A stretch of 64,000 nt of DNA from Methylobacterium sp. R2-1 (GTDB lineage: Bacteria; Pseudomonadota; Alphaproteobacteria; Rhizobiales; Beijerinckiaceae). A program made the position numbers and the translations under genes. The stretch is from the NCBI RefSeq assembly GCF_014191355.1, contig NZ_JACHWM010000005.1, positions 248,001-312,000 of the forward strand, given 5' to 3'. The notes under the pieces are model-generated. The model was not told the origin of the DNA. It worked only from the letters and a program-made list of their open reading frames with translations, and made no database searches. Shown here one piece after another: positions 1-7,773 of the stretch (positions within the stretch are counted from its first letter, which is position 1; the number at the start of each line of letters is the position of its first letter).

Positions 1-518
1 TCCACCTCCGATTGCGGCAGGAAGCTGATGAGATAGACTCCGCGGGCGGCGACGGCCGCATCCGTCGAGAAGGCGATGACCGGCTTGCCCGCTGCGCGCG
101 CCGCACTCCCCGCCGCCTGAACGCTGCCGGCAAAGAGCGGACCGAGCACCATTTCGGCGCCCTCGGCGAACGCCGCCTGGGCGGATTCCCGCGCGCCCTC
201 GGGCGTACCGCGGTCGTCCTTCACCAAAATCTGAAGGTTCGGCTTCTGAAAATCCTCGTAGGCGAGCTCGGCGGCATTGCGCAGGGCCGTGCCGACCGCC
301 GCTCCCTGCCCACTGAGCGGAACGATCAGAGCAACCTTCACCGATCCCGTGCCGATGACGTTGCCGGCCACCGCGGCCGGACCAGGCTCGATTTGCGGCA
401 CCGCCTGGGCCTCGGGCCGTGGCGCATCCGGAACACCGATGCAGCCCCCGAGGGCGATCCCGAGGCAGAAAAGCGCGGCACCCGCGCGAACCGTCCATCG
501 TCCGCCGCGTCGCGCCAT
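1..518 (-). CDS. LpoA-like penicillin-binding protein activator, lipoprotein (3' part cut by window edge)
   Basis: The minus-strand frame starts at ATG 518 and runs off the left edge. The first residues are MARRGGRWTV, followed by a hydrophobic stretch ending in a lipobox (LGGC), so it is probably an outer-membrane lipoprotein. After a Pro/Ala-rich linker comes a periplasmic-binding-protein fold start (VALIVPLSGQGAAVGTALRN), then GKPVIAFSTD and RGVYLISFLPQSEV, which resemble the YraM/LpoA family. LpoA proteins activate class A penicillin-binding proteins in gammaproteobacteria; that role is only inferred here. It is divergent from rsmI, and lpoA-rsmI-yraN neighbourhoods are common. Only about 170 residues are visible, so the C-terminal domain cannot be judged. 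Confidence 0.8.
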   Translation of the reverse strand, partial: MARRGGRWTVRAGAALFCLGIALGGCIGVPDAPRPEAQAVPQIEPGPAAVAGNVIGTGSVKVALIVPLSGQGAAVGTALRNAAELAYEDFQKPNLQILVKDDRGTPEGARESAQAAFAEGAEMVLGPLFAGSVQAAGSAARAAGKPVIAFSTDAAVAARGVYLISFLPQSEV

Positions 519-639
519 CGCGAGCCCCCCGTCCGAGCGCAATCCAGGGTCACGATGCGGAGAGGCCGGTGAAAAGTAAATGTGAGGCCAAGCCTTTCCC
601 CGGTCTCCAAAGGCGCGCGGGCATGGCATTGTCGCGGGG

Positions 640-1590
640 ATGACACAACGACTCGACAAGCGCCCCGAGGGGCAACCCCGCAGCCCCGCCACCTTCACCG
701 CCTTCGGCCTCGCCGCCGAGGCCGAGTCCCTTGCGCCGGGGCTCTACGTGGTGGCCACTCCGATCGGCAACCTGCGCGACGTCTCGTTCCGCGCGCTGGC
801 GACGCTCGCCGCCGCCGATGCGGTGCTCGCCGAGGACACGCGCGTCACCCGCACTCTGCTGATGCATTACGGGATCACGACGCCGCTCGTGTCCTACCAT
901 GAGCATTCGAACGAGGCGGTGCGCGAGCGGATGGTGATGCGGCTGAAGGCCGGCGAAACCCTGGCGCTGGTCTCAGATGCCGGCACGCCGCTCGTCTCGG
1001 ACCCCGGGTTCAAGCTCGTCCAGGCGGCGATTGCCGCCGGCATCCCCGTGACGCCGATCCCGGGCCCGTCCGCGGTCATGACCGCCATCGTCGCCGCCGG
1101 CCTGCCGACCGACCGCTTCTTCTTCGAGGGGTTCCTGCCGCAGAAGTCGGGTGCCCGGCGCAACCGTCTGGAGGCGCTTGCCACCATTCCCGGCACGCTG
1201 GTGGTGTTCGAGTCGCCGCATCGTCTTCCCGAGATGCTGGCGGATGCGGCCGCCACCCTCGGACCGGAGCGGCCGGCGGCGGTGGCGCGCGAATTGACCA
1301 AGCTCTACGAGACGATCCGCCGCGACAGCCTCGGCGGTCTGGCCGAGGCCTTCGCCCAGGAGGGACCGCCCAAGGGTGAGGTCGTGGTGGTGATCGGCGC
1401 CGCCCCCGAAGACGCCGTCACGCGGGAAGCCGATACAGGACTCGATGCGCGCATCGAGGCGGCGCTCGCCCGCCACTCGATCAAGGATGCGGCGGCCCTC
1501 ATCGCCGACGAGACCGGCCAGCCGAAGCGCGTCGTCTATGCCCGCGCCCTGGCGATTGCCCGCCGGGCCGACGATGAAACCTCGGCCTGA
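640..1590 (+). CDS. rsmI: 16S rRNA (cytidine(1402)-2'-O)-methyltransferase RsmI
   Basis: This 316-residue protein is a SAM-dependent methyltransferase of the tetrapyrrole-methylase fold. The signature ATPIGNLRD (about residues 39-47), [22 protein letters not shown] and [11 protein letters not shown] are all present in order, as in RsmI. Family knowledge says it methylates the 2'-O of C1402 in 16S rRNA, together with RsmH. The N-terminal 30 residues before the conserved core are longer than in E. coli, so a later start cannot be excluded. The last 17 bases overlap the start of yraN, which suggests translational coupling. Confidence 0.95.
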   Translation: MTQRLDKRPEGQPRSPATFTAFGLAAEAESLAPGLYVVATPIGNLRDVSFRALATLAAADAVLAEDTRVTRTLLMHYGITTPLVSYHEHSNEAVRERMVMRLKAGETLALVSDAGTPLVSDPGFKLVQAAIAAGIPVTPIPGPSAVMTAIVAAGLPTDRFFFEGFLPQKSGARRNRLEALATIPGTLVVFESPHRLPEMLADAAATLGPERPAAVARELTKLYETIRRDSLGGLAEAFAQEGPPKGEVVVVIGAAPEDAVTREADTGLDARIEAALARHSIKDAAALIADETGQPKRVVYARALAIARRADDETSA

Positions 1591-1960
1591 TCCGGACGCG
1601 CGGCGCCGGGCCACCCACGGCCGCGGCCACTCGGCCGAAGCGTGGGCGCTGCTGGCCCTGATGCTGAAGGGCTACCGCCCGCTCGCCCGACGCTTCGCGG
1701 CCTCGGGCGGAGAGATCGACCTGATCGTGCGGCGGGGGCGCACGGTCGCCTTCGTCGAGGTCAAGGCACGCGCGACGCTAGACACTGCCGCGATCGCGAT
1801 CGACGCCCGAAAGCGCGCGCGCCTGTCCCGAGCGGCGCGGGCATGGCTCGCGCGTCACCCGCTTCCGGCCGACGCGACCCTGCGGGCGGATGCGGTGTTC
1901 GTGGCGCCGCGCTGTTGGCCGCGCCACCTGCCGAACGCATTCGAGATTGAAGGTTTGTGA
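1574..1960 (+). CDS. yraN: YraN/UPF0102 family endonuclease-like protein
   Basis: This is a 128-residue protein whose ATG at 1574 lies inside the end of rsmI in another frame. The core motif [11 protein letters not shown]...VAFVEVKAR matches the UPF0102 family, a small restriction-endonuclease-like fold with the E-I-D...E-V-K metal-binding pattern. The biological role is not firmly established for the family. The frame stays open further upstream (from 1445), but that part is antisense-type low-complexity Arg/Ser/Pro sequence, and the RsmI-overlapping start is the natural one. The order rsmI-yraN is widely conserved. Confidence 0.9.
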   Translation: MKPRPDPDARRRATHGRGHSAEAWALLALMLKGYRPLARRFAASGGEIDLIVRRGRTVAFVEVKARATLDTAAIAIDARKRARLSRAARAWLARHPLPADATLRADAVFVAPRCWPRHLPNAFEIEGL

Positions 1961-1987
1961 GGTGCCGGCCGCGATGGGCCAGCTCCG

Positions 1988-2377
1988 TCAGCCCTCTGCG
2001 CTGGCGATCGCCGCAGCGAGGGTACGCTTGAGGTCGGCTTGGCTGAACGGCTTCTGCACCACCAGCCGGTCACGGAACGGCTCGCGAATGCCCGCGCCAC
2101 CATAGCCGGTCGAGAACACGATGGGCAGGTTGCGTTCGGCGATCACCTCGGCCACCGGATAGATCGGCTCGCCCGCCACGTTCACGTCGAGGATGGCGAC
2201 CGTGAAGCTCTCGCTGCGGGCCATCTCCAGGGCGGTAGCGAGCCGGGCCGCTGGCCCGACGATCTCACAGCCGAAATCGAGCAGCATATCCTCGAGAAGC
2301 ATCGAGATCGCCGCTTCGTCCTCGACGACCAGCACCCGGGCGCCGGACAGACGATCCTCGTTCGAATCCACACTCAC
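1988..2377 (-). CDS. Single-domain response regulator (CheY-like receiver)
   Basis: This 129-residue protein is a receiver domain without an output domain. It has the acidic pair in VVEDEAA, the phospho-acceptor Asp in AILDVNVAGE, the switch Thr in FSTGYG and the conserved Lys in VVQKPFS. It resembles the stand-alone receivers common in Methylobacterium and Rhizobiales, where they often work with HWE-family kinases. No kinase gene is adjacent; the nearest in the window is 30 kb away. It is convergent with yraN, with only 27 bases between the stops. Confidence 0.9.
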   Translation of the reverse strand: MSVDSNEDRLSGARVLVVEDEAAISMLLEDMLLDFGCEIVGPAARLATALEMARSESFTVAILDVNVAGEPIYPVAEVIAERNLPIVFSTGYGGAGIREPFRDRLVVQKPFSQADLKRTLAAAIASAEG

Positions 2378-2639
2378 GCCGGGTCGTCTTCCCTATCGAT
2401 CCGTTCCCGATCCGGAACGCCGTCTCTGGCGAACCGGTTGCGCCCTGAATGTCCCGGAGGAGGCCCGCGTGACACTTCGAAAGCGGATGCCCCACCCGGA
2501 AAACGCCTCCGGCACCCCGAGCCGTCGCCCGTAAAGCTGAGCGTGTCAAGCGCCAGAAAGCCCCGGCCGTGCTATGGTAATCCGCTGCATGTTACTCCGT
2601 GAAACATTTGTGTCGCATTGTCGCGACAGAGCGACATCA

Positions 2640-3578
2640 ATGGGACGGCTCGTTTCCGATTCGACCAGGGGTCGACGCAGTGTCCTGGCAGCGATGGCGG
2701 TCATGTTGCTCGCCGGTCGCAGTCGTGCCGCGCCCGCTCGTCCCATCGTCATTGGTTCGAAGAGCGACACGGAAGGTGCCTTGCTCGGAAACCTGATTTC
2801 CGCCGTTTTGGAGGGGCTGGGCCTTCCTGTGGAACGCCGCCTCGGGCTTGGCCCGACGCTGATCGTCCGCTCGGCATTGCTCGCCGGAGAGATCGATCTC
2901 TACCCCGAATATACCGGTAACGTCGCCTTCTTCTCAGGCACCGAGACCGATCCCGCCTGGAAGACCGCTGAAAGCGCCTACGACCTCGCCCTGCGGCTCG
3001 ACGCCGCGCTGCGATTGGTATGGCTCACGCGGTCGCCTGCCAACAACACATGGCTGATCGCGGTCCATGGCGGTTTCGCCCGGGAGCATGGTCTCGCCAC
3101 CATGGTGGATTTTGCGGGCGCCGTGCGGAACGATCTGATCCGGCTCGCGGCCTCGACCGAGTTCGTCGAGAGTCCCGCCGCCCTCGCCTCCTTCGAGGCC
3201 GCCTACGGATTCACCCTGCCGCTCTCGCGCATCATCAGCCTGCCGAGCGGCGACACGGCAGTGACGGCGCGTGCGGCGGCGGAGGGCATCAGCGGGGTCA
3301 ATGCCGGCATGGTCTACGGCACGGATGGTGCACTGGCCGCCCTCGATCTCGCTGTGATGAGCGATCCCAAGGGAGCACAGATCGTCTACGAGCCGGCGCC
3401 CGTGGTTCGTGCCGCGACGCTCGAACGCCATCCGCAAATTCGCACCGCCCTCGATCGCGTCTTTGCACGCCTCGACGCCGACACCCTGCGACGGCTGAAT
3501 GCAGCGATCACGGTAGAGGGGCGCACCGCCGCGGCGGTGGCAGGCGAATGGCTCGCCGCACAGGCAAGTCACCGGTGA
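2640..3578 (+). CDS. Osmoprotectant (glycine betaine-type) ABC transporter, periplasmic binding protein
   Basis: This is a solute-binding protein of the OpuAC/YehZ (OsmF) type. A signal sequence follows twin arginines (GRRSVLAAMAVMLLAG), so Tat export is possible. The mature part opens with IVIGSKSDTEGALLGNL and contains GEIDLYPEYTGN, the hallmark of betaine/choline-binding proteins of this family. I chose ATG 2640, just before the signal sequence; an earlier in-frame ATG at 2574 would add 22 atypical residues. Its stop overlaps the GTG start of the permease at 3575. The ligand cannot be assigned from sequence alone. Confidence 0.88.
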   Translation: MGRLVSDSTRGRRSVLAAMAVMLLAGRSRAAPARPIVIGSKSDTEGALLGNLISAVLEGLGLPVERRLGLGPTLIVRSALLAGEIDLYPEYTGNVAFFSGTETDPAWKTAESAYDLALRLDAALRLVWLTRSPANNTWLIAVHGGFAREHGLATMVDFAGAVRNDLIRLAASTEFVESPAALASFEAAYGFTLPLSRIISLPSGDTAVTARAAAEGISGVNAGMVYGTDGALAALDLAVMSDPKGAQIVYEPAPVVRAATLERHPQIRTALDRVFARLDADTLRRLNAAITVEGRTAAAVAGEWLAAQASHR

Positions 3579-4714
3579 TTCCTCGCCTTCTCGCCGGCCT
3601 CTCCGCCGCGACCCTGCTCCCGGCGGTACTGTTGCTGCTGCCTCTGCTGCACGTGGCACCGAACCGCCTCGTTACAGGCGTGCCTGTCGCGGCCACCGAC
3701 GCGCTCGAGGCCTGGCTCTGGCCGACCGTGGCACTCGCCGCCATTGGGCTCGGCCTGCTCGCCGTAGGCAGAGGCAAGGCGGCCGCCGGCATCGCCGGGC
3801 TCGCGTGCCTTGGCGCCCTCGCGCTGCTGCTGGCCGGACTTGGCGCCGGCGCCGCCGAGCTGATCGCCGGCAAACCGCTCGCGACGCGGGCACGGCTCGC
3901 CTCCGGCGCCTGGATCGGGATAACCGTGCTGATCGGGGCACTCAGCCTCGCCGCGCAGCGCGCCCGCCTGCCCGTCGGCGTCACGTCGGCCGCTGCCGTC
4001 GTGGGCCTGCTGACGTTTCTATGGAACGCGGGTAGCCTTGATGCGCTCTCGCTCGCCGTCGAGCTGCGCGGCCGATCCGATACGCTCGCCACCGCAATCC
4101 GCGATCATCTCGTTCTCGCCCTCGGCGCTCTGGCGCTTGCCGCCTGCCTCACCGGTGGGCTCGCTCTGTGGCGCCGAGGGCGCGGCGCGGTCGAACTCAC
4201 CGTCAGCGGTCTGCAGATCGTACCGGCGGTCGCTCTTCTCGGCGGTCTGGTCGCTGCGCTCTCCACGCTGCTCGCGGCCGCGCCTTCCCTACGCGGTTAC
4301 GGCCTCTCGGCGCTCGGCAGCACGCCCGCCCTGACCGGCGTCGCAGCCTTCCTGCTGCTTCCGCTCTGGCGCGGCCAGCAGGCGGCGCGCCGTGCCGCGT
4401 GTCCTGGCCATCTCGACGCGGCACGCGCCCTCGGCCTCACCCGCCGTCAGATTCTAGCGACGATCCGCCTGCCGCTCGGCGCCCCGCTCCTCGTCGACGG
4501 AATGCGGGTAGCGGCGGTCCAGGCACTCGGCCTCGCCACACTGGGCGCGCTGGTCGGAGCGGGCGGTCTCGGCACCCTTGTTTTCGACGGCATGGCTCAG
4601 TTCGCGCCGGACCTGATCCTCCTCGGCGCCCTGCCCATCATCGTGCTCTCACTCGCCACTGAGGCGGCGCTCGATGGCCTCGAAGCGGCGTTGCGCCGAC
4701 GGTGGCCGCGATGA
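3575..4714 (+). CDS. Osmoprotectant ABC transporter permease, YehY-like (long form)
   Basis: The protein has about 380 residues. Its N-terminal half carries several hydrophobic helices and its C-terminal half is a BPD_transp_1 permease domain. The ATPase-contact loop appears as CPGHLDAARALGLTRRQIL. The GTG start overlaps the stop of the binding-protein gene (GTGA), and this start removes an upstream Arg-rich stretch that is antisense-like. The length is close to that of E. coli YehY. It would form the membrane channel with the next gene. Confidence 0.85.
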   Translation: MIPRLLAGLSAATLLPAVLLLLPLLHVAPNRLVTGVPVAATDALEAWLWPTVALAAIGLGLLAVGRGKAAAGIAGLACLGALALLLAGLGAGAAELIAGKPLATRARLASGAWIGITVLIGALSLAAQRARLPVGVTSAAAVVGLLTFLWNAGSLDALSLAVELRGRSDTLATAIRDHLVLALGALALAACLTGGLALWRRGRGAVELTVSGLQIVPAVALLGGLVAALSTLLAAAPSLRGYGLSALGSTPALTGVAAFLLLPLWRGQQAARRAACPGHLDAARALGLTRRQILATIRLPLGAPLLVDGMRVAAVQALGLATLGALVGAGGLGTLVFDGMAQFAPDLILLGALPIIVLSLATEAALDGLEAALRRRWPR

Positions 4715-5457
4715 GCCGCATCTCACCGGCCCTTGCAGCGGGCCTTGGGCCGTTTCTGCTCGGCCTCGCTCTCGCCGCCGCGAGCCATCCAACGATCGCT
4801 GCTCTCGTCGGCAGCGGGGCTGCGAGCCGGCCCCTCCCTGTCAGCCGCCTAGCCGAGCTGGCGCTGCATCACCTCACGCTTGCGGCCGCTGGGCTGGCCG
4901 TCGTCAGCATCCTCGGTGTCGGGCTCGGCCTCTTCGCCACACGGACGCGCTTCGCATCCTTTCGCGGAAGCATCGATACGGTCGTCGCCTTCGCTCAAGC
5001 GGTGCCGCCGGTGGTCGTCGTGGCCCTGGCCCTGCCGGTCCTCGGCTTCGGCGGACCTCCGACCCTGCTGGCACTCCTCGCCTACGGAATCATGCCGACC
5101 CTACGCGGCACGGTGGGCGCCCTCGACTCCGTGTCCAACGAGGCGCGGGAATCGGCGCAGGCGATCGGTCTCACGCCCGGTCAGATCCTCGCCTACGTCG
5201 AGCTGCCGCTCGCCGCCAAAGGTCTCGTGGAGACCCTGCGCACAGCCCTGATCCTTGCGGTCTCCGTCACCGCGGTCGGAGCGCTTGCCGGAGCCTCGAC
5301 CCTCGGCACCCCCATCGTCGCCGGGCTCCAGAACCAGAACATCGCGGCGATGCTCCAGGGTGCACTGGCGACCGCGGCACTGGCCTTCCTCGGCGACGGG
5401 CTGTTGCTCGCGATCGGCGGATGGGTCCAAGGGAACCGCCAGCGGACGGCCGATTGA
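4711..5457 (+). CDS. Osmoprotectant ABC transporter permease, YehW-like
   Basis: This 248-residue inner-membrane permease starts at an ATGA overlap with the preceding gene. The EAA-type loop reads NEARESAQAIGLTPGQIL, and the segment GTLGTPIVAGLQNQN resembles the end of OpuC/YehW permeases. With the previous two genes it forms a tightly overlapping binding protein-permease-permease operon. E. coli yehZYXW and opuC operons also encode an ATPase, but none lies here: the next gene (5478-6548, opposite strand) is an L,D-transpeptidase. Confidence 0.88.
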   Translation: MSRISPALAAGLGPFLLGLALAAASHPTIAALVGSGAASRPLPVSRLAELALHHLTLAAAGLAVVSILGVGLGLFATRTRFASFRGSIDTVVAFAQAVPPVVVVALALPVLGFGGPPTLLALLAYGIMPTLRGTVGALDSVSNEARESAQAIGLTPGQILAYVELPLAAKGLVETLRTALILAVSVTAVGALAGASTLGTPIVAGLQNQNIAAMLQGALATAALAFLGDGLLLAIGGWVQGNRQRTAD

Positions 5458-5477
5458 TCGAGGCTACTCGTCCAAGG

Positions 5478-6548
5478 CTACCTGTCCAGGAACTCGACCT
5501 TCGCGCCCTTCTCCGTCTGGCTCGCGAGGTCGCGTGCGTCCCAGTTCGTCAGGCGGATGCAGCCGTGCGACTCGGTCTTGCCGACCTTCTCCGGGTCCGG
5601 GGTCCCGTGAATGCCGTAGGAGGGGATCGAGAGGTCGATCCAGACAAGGCCGACAGGGTTATTCGGCCCCGGATGGATGGAGAACTTCTTCTTGGCCGTC
5701 ACGCCCTCGAAGCGGTACTTCGGATTGTAGGTATACCAGGGATCGAAGGCGACGGCCTTCACCTTGGCCGAACCGTCCGGCGCCGGCTTTTCCGAACTGC
5801 CGATGGAGGCGGGATAATCGGCCGCCAGCTTCCCATCTGCCCCGTAGGCGCGCACCCGCTTCGTGCGCTTGTCGACCTCGATACGAGTGACTTTGGGCGC
5901 CAGCGGCGCACCTTCCACCTTGCCCTCCCCGAGCGGCGGCACAGCCGCTACGACGAGCGTCCCGCCCGCCTTGTCGAGGGGCACGTTCGGGTTGATGGCG
6001 GAGAGCAGGTCGCGCTGCATGTGGAAGCGCTCGGCCAGCATCTCGCGGGTGTTGGTGTAGCGCATCGGTCCAACGTCGGCCTGTTCCTGCATCTTGGACG
6101 GCATCCGCTCGACGAAGGGACCTTTCACGTCCTCCTCCGTGATCGTGTACTGCGTCACCACCGGGTCCTTGCTGGTCGCCTGGAGCCGGTCGAACACCGC
6201 GCGGGTGAGCCGATCACCGGCCGGCAGGCCTTGCGCTGCAGCGAAGGCCGCAATCGCGCGGCGCAGGTTCTCACCGTCGCGTCCGTCGATGGCGCCGGGG
6301 GAGAACCTGGCGCGGTCGAGCATCACCTGCACTTTGATCAGCAGAGGATCGGGCTTGTCCGCGCCCTTCTTTGGCTTCCTCGTCGTCTTGGACGCCTTGT
6401 CCGCTTTGGCCTCTTCCTGGGTCTCTCGGAACACCGCGTTTTCGATGTCCTCGCGAGTCAGATTCGACGAACCGGACTCGGTGGCCTGAGCGGCTGCCGA
6501 CCATATGCCGAGCGCCGCAAGCGCCCCCCGCATCCACGCCCGTCCCAT
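5478..6548 (-). CDS. L,D-transpeptidase (YkuD) with peptidoglycan-binding domain
   Basis: This 356-residue exported protein has a short signal peptide ending near AAAQA and a Lys-rich linker at about residues 45-65. A peptidoglycan-binding-like helical domain follows (about 70-125), then a YkuD domain (about 220-356). The catalytic signature is present: IHGT near residue 312 and SHGCIRL near 326, with the active Cys in SHGC. Such enzymes make 3-3 cross-links or attach proteins to peptidoglycan. It is convergent with the permease gene, 20 bases apart. An alternative Met six codons downstream is possible as the start. Confidence 0.92.
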   Translation of the reverse strand: MGRAWMRGALAALGIWSAAAQATESGSSNLTREDIENAVFRETQEEAKADKASKTTRKPKKGADKPDPLLIKVQVMLDRARFSPGAIDGRDGENLRRAIAAFAAAQGLPAGDRLTRAVFDRLQATSKDPVVTQYTITEEDVKGPFVERMPSKMQEQADVGPMRYTNTREMLAERFHMQRDLLSAINPNVPLDKAGGTLVVAAVPPLGEGKVEGAPLAPKVTRIEVDKRTKRVRAYGADGKLAADYPASIGSSEKPAPDGSAKVKAVAFDPWYTYNPKYRFEGVTAKKKFSIHPGPNNPVGLVWIDLSIPSYGIHGTPDPEKVGKTESHGCIRLTNWDARDLASQTEKGAKVEFLDR

Positions 6549-6654
6549 CGCTCGCTCGCGCTCCTCAGCTCATGACGAGAAGGAAGCTTCGACCAAGCGC
6601 CACCGTTCCCGCGGCGAATGGCGCTTGTTCGAATGTCCGGGTCGCGGAACCCGC

Positions 6655-7578
6655 TCACTGACAGAGGCGATGTCCGGCATTGCGCTCCCGCAGGTCGAGA
6701 TGCAGGTGGTTGCCGTGTGCCGCATCGCTACCCGGCCCCAGCACCGTGCGGAAGAATCCGCAGGCGCCCGTGCGCACCGAAGCCAGGAAGGCCGCGTCCG
6801 GCGTGCCCTCCGGCGCCGCCGTCACCTTGAGGCTCGCACGCTTGGTGAAGCCGTAGCCCATCACGTCGATGGCGTTGGCGAAGCTGTGCTCGCTGAGCTT
6901 GGCGTCGGTGTCGTGGTTCTGCCCGCGGCAGACATAGGTCCCGCCGAGCGCGAGGCTCTTGAGACTGTCGCCGAACTCCTTTTGCGCCGCGACCTGCACC
7001 TCGGTCGTCCAGCGCGCCAGCGCCTCGGCCGCCCGGCATGTCAGAATCGCCGCCGGCTCCAACGTAACGCCGTCGGCGAGCGCCGTGACGCTCAACGGCC
7101 GCGGCGCGCTGCATTGGCCGTTGCCGAGCGATGGCAGCGCCTCGAAGCGGGCGCCGAGCCGCTCCAACCGGCGCAGGCAGGCGCTGTCGTCGGGCGCGGA
7201 CACCTTGAGGGCGAGCGCAGCTCCACCCGACAGTTCCGGCGGTCGCTCCGGCGGCAGCGGCGCCTCCGACAAAGAGGCAGGCCCGTCCTTCGGCGGCTCC
7301 TTCGCCGCATTGGGCGCCGTATTGGGTTGAGGCTCGTCAGTCTTCCTCCCGACCTCCTTGCCGGCGTCCCTGCCCGCGCCGGTGGCAAGTTCGGCCGGGC
7401 GCTCGGGTGGGAGCGGCGTCACCTGGAGCTCGGGCGGCAAAAGGCCCTCCGGGCGGGCAGGTGGCTGGGGCGGAGGCAGCGGCACCGTCGCGGGCAGAGT
7501 GGCCGGATCGGACCATGCGAGAGCCGGTGGCAGGAGGAGACCGGCGGCAAGGAGGCAGGCGACGGTGAAAGGCTTCAT
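6655..7578 (-). CDS. Extensin-like C-terminal domain protein, exported
   Basis: A signal peptide (MKPFTVACLLAAGLLLPPALA) is followed by about 100 residues rich in Pro, Pro-Glu-Arg-Pro and Ala. The C-terminal extensin-like domain contains GTYVCRGQNHD, LSEHSFANAIDV and AAHGNHLHLDL. The conserved His and Asp (EHSFANAIDV, HGNHLHLD) resemble the metal-site pattern of D-alanyl-D-alanine carboxypeptidase/VanY-like folds, so a cell-wall role is likely but not proven. I chose the Met at 7578 because it starts the signal peptide; the frame is open to 7617. It sits beside the L,D-transpeptidase on the same strand, 106 bases upstream of its start. Confidence 0.85.
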   Translation of the reverse strand: MKPFTVACLLAAGLLLPPALAWSDPATLPATVPLPPPQPPARPEGLLPPELQVTPLPPERPAELATGAGRDAGKEVGRKTDEPQPNTAPNAAKEPPKDGPASLSEAPLPPERPPELSGGAALALKVSAPDDSACLRRLERLGARFEALPSLGNGQCSAPRPLSVTALADGVTLEPAAILTCRAAEALARWTTEVQVAAQKEFGDSLKSLALGGTYVCRGQNHDTDAKLSEHSFANAIDVMGYGFTKRASLKVTAAPEGTPDAAFLASVRTGACGFFRTVLGPGSDAAHGNHLHLDLRERNAGHRLCQ

Positions 7579-7773
7579 GCCGCGTGTGTCCCGCTCATCC
7601 GATCGCGCGTCGTCCACTCATCCGTCGCCCGGCCGCGCCGAGCAAGGACACGGCCGCCACGCTCAGCGAAATCGTGCCGAAACCCAGGATCGGCGGCTGT
7701 GGCTTTGCGCCACTCGGCCCACAAACCTATGTTCAGCGCATCGTCGCACGACGCTTCCCGAAGGTTCTTGTTC

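Noticed and set aside
4674..6575. 633-codon plus frame crossing the permease and the L,D-transpeptidase
   Set aside because: Arg/Pro-rich, covers two real genes in other frames, no domains.
6505..7773. Upstream extension of the Dcp frame
   Set aside because: Antisense to the extensin-like gene; the conserved peptidase begins only after 7774.
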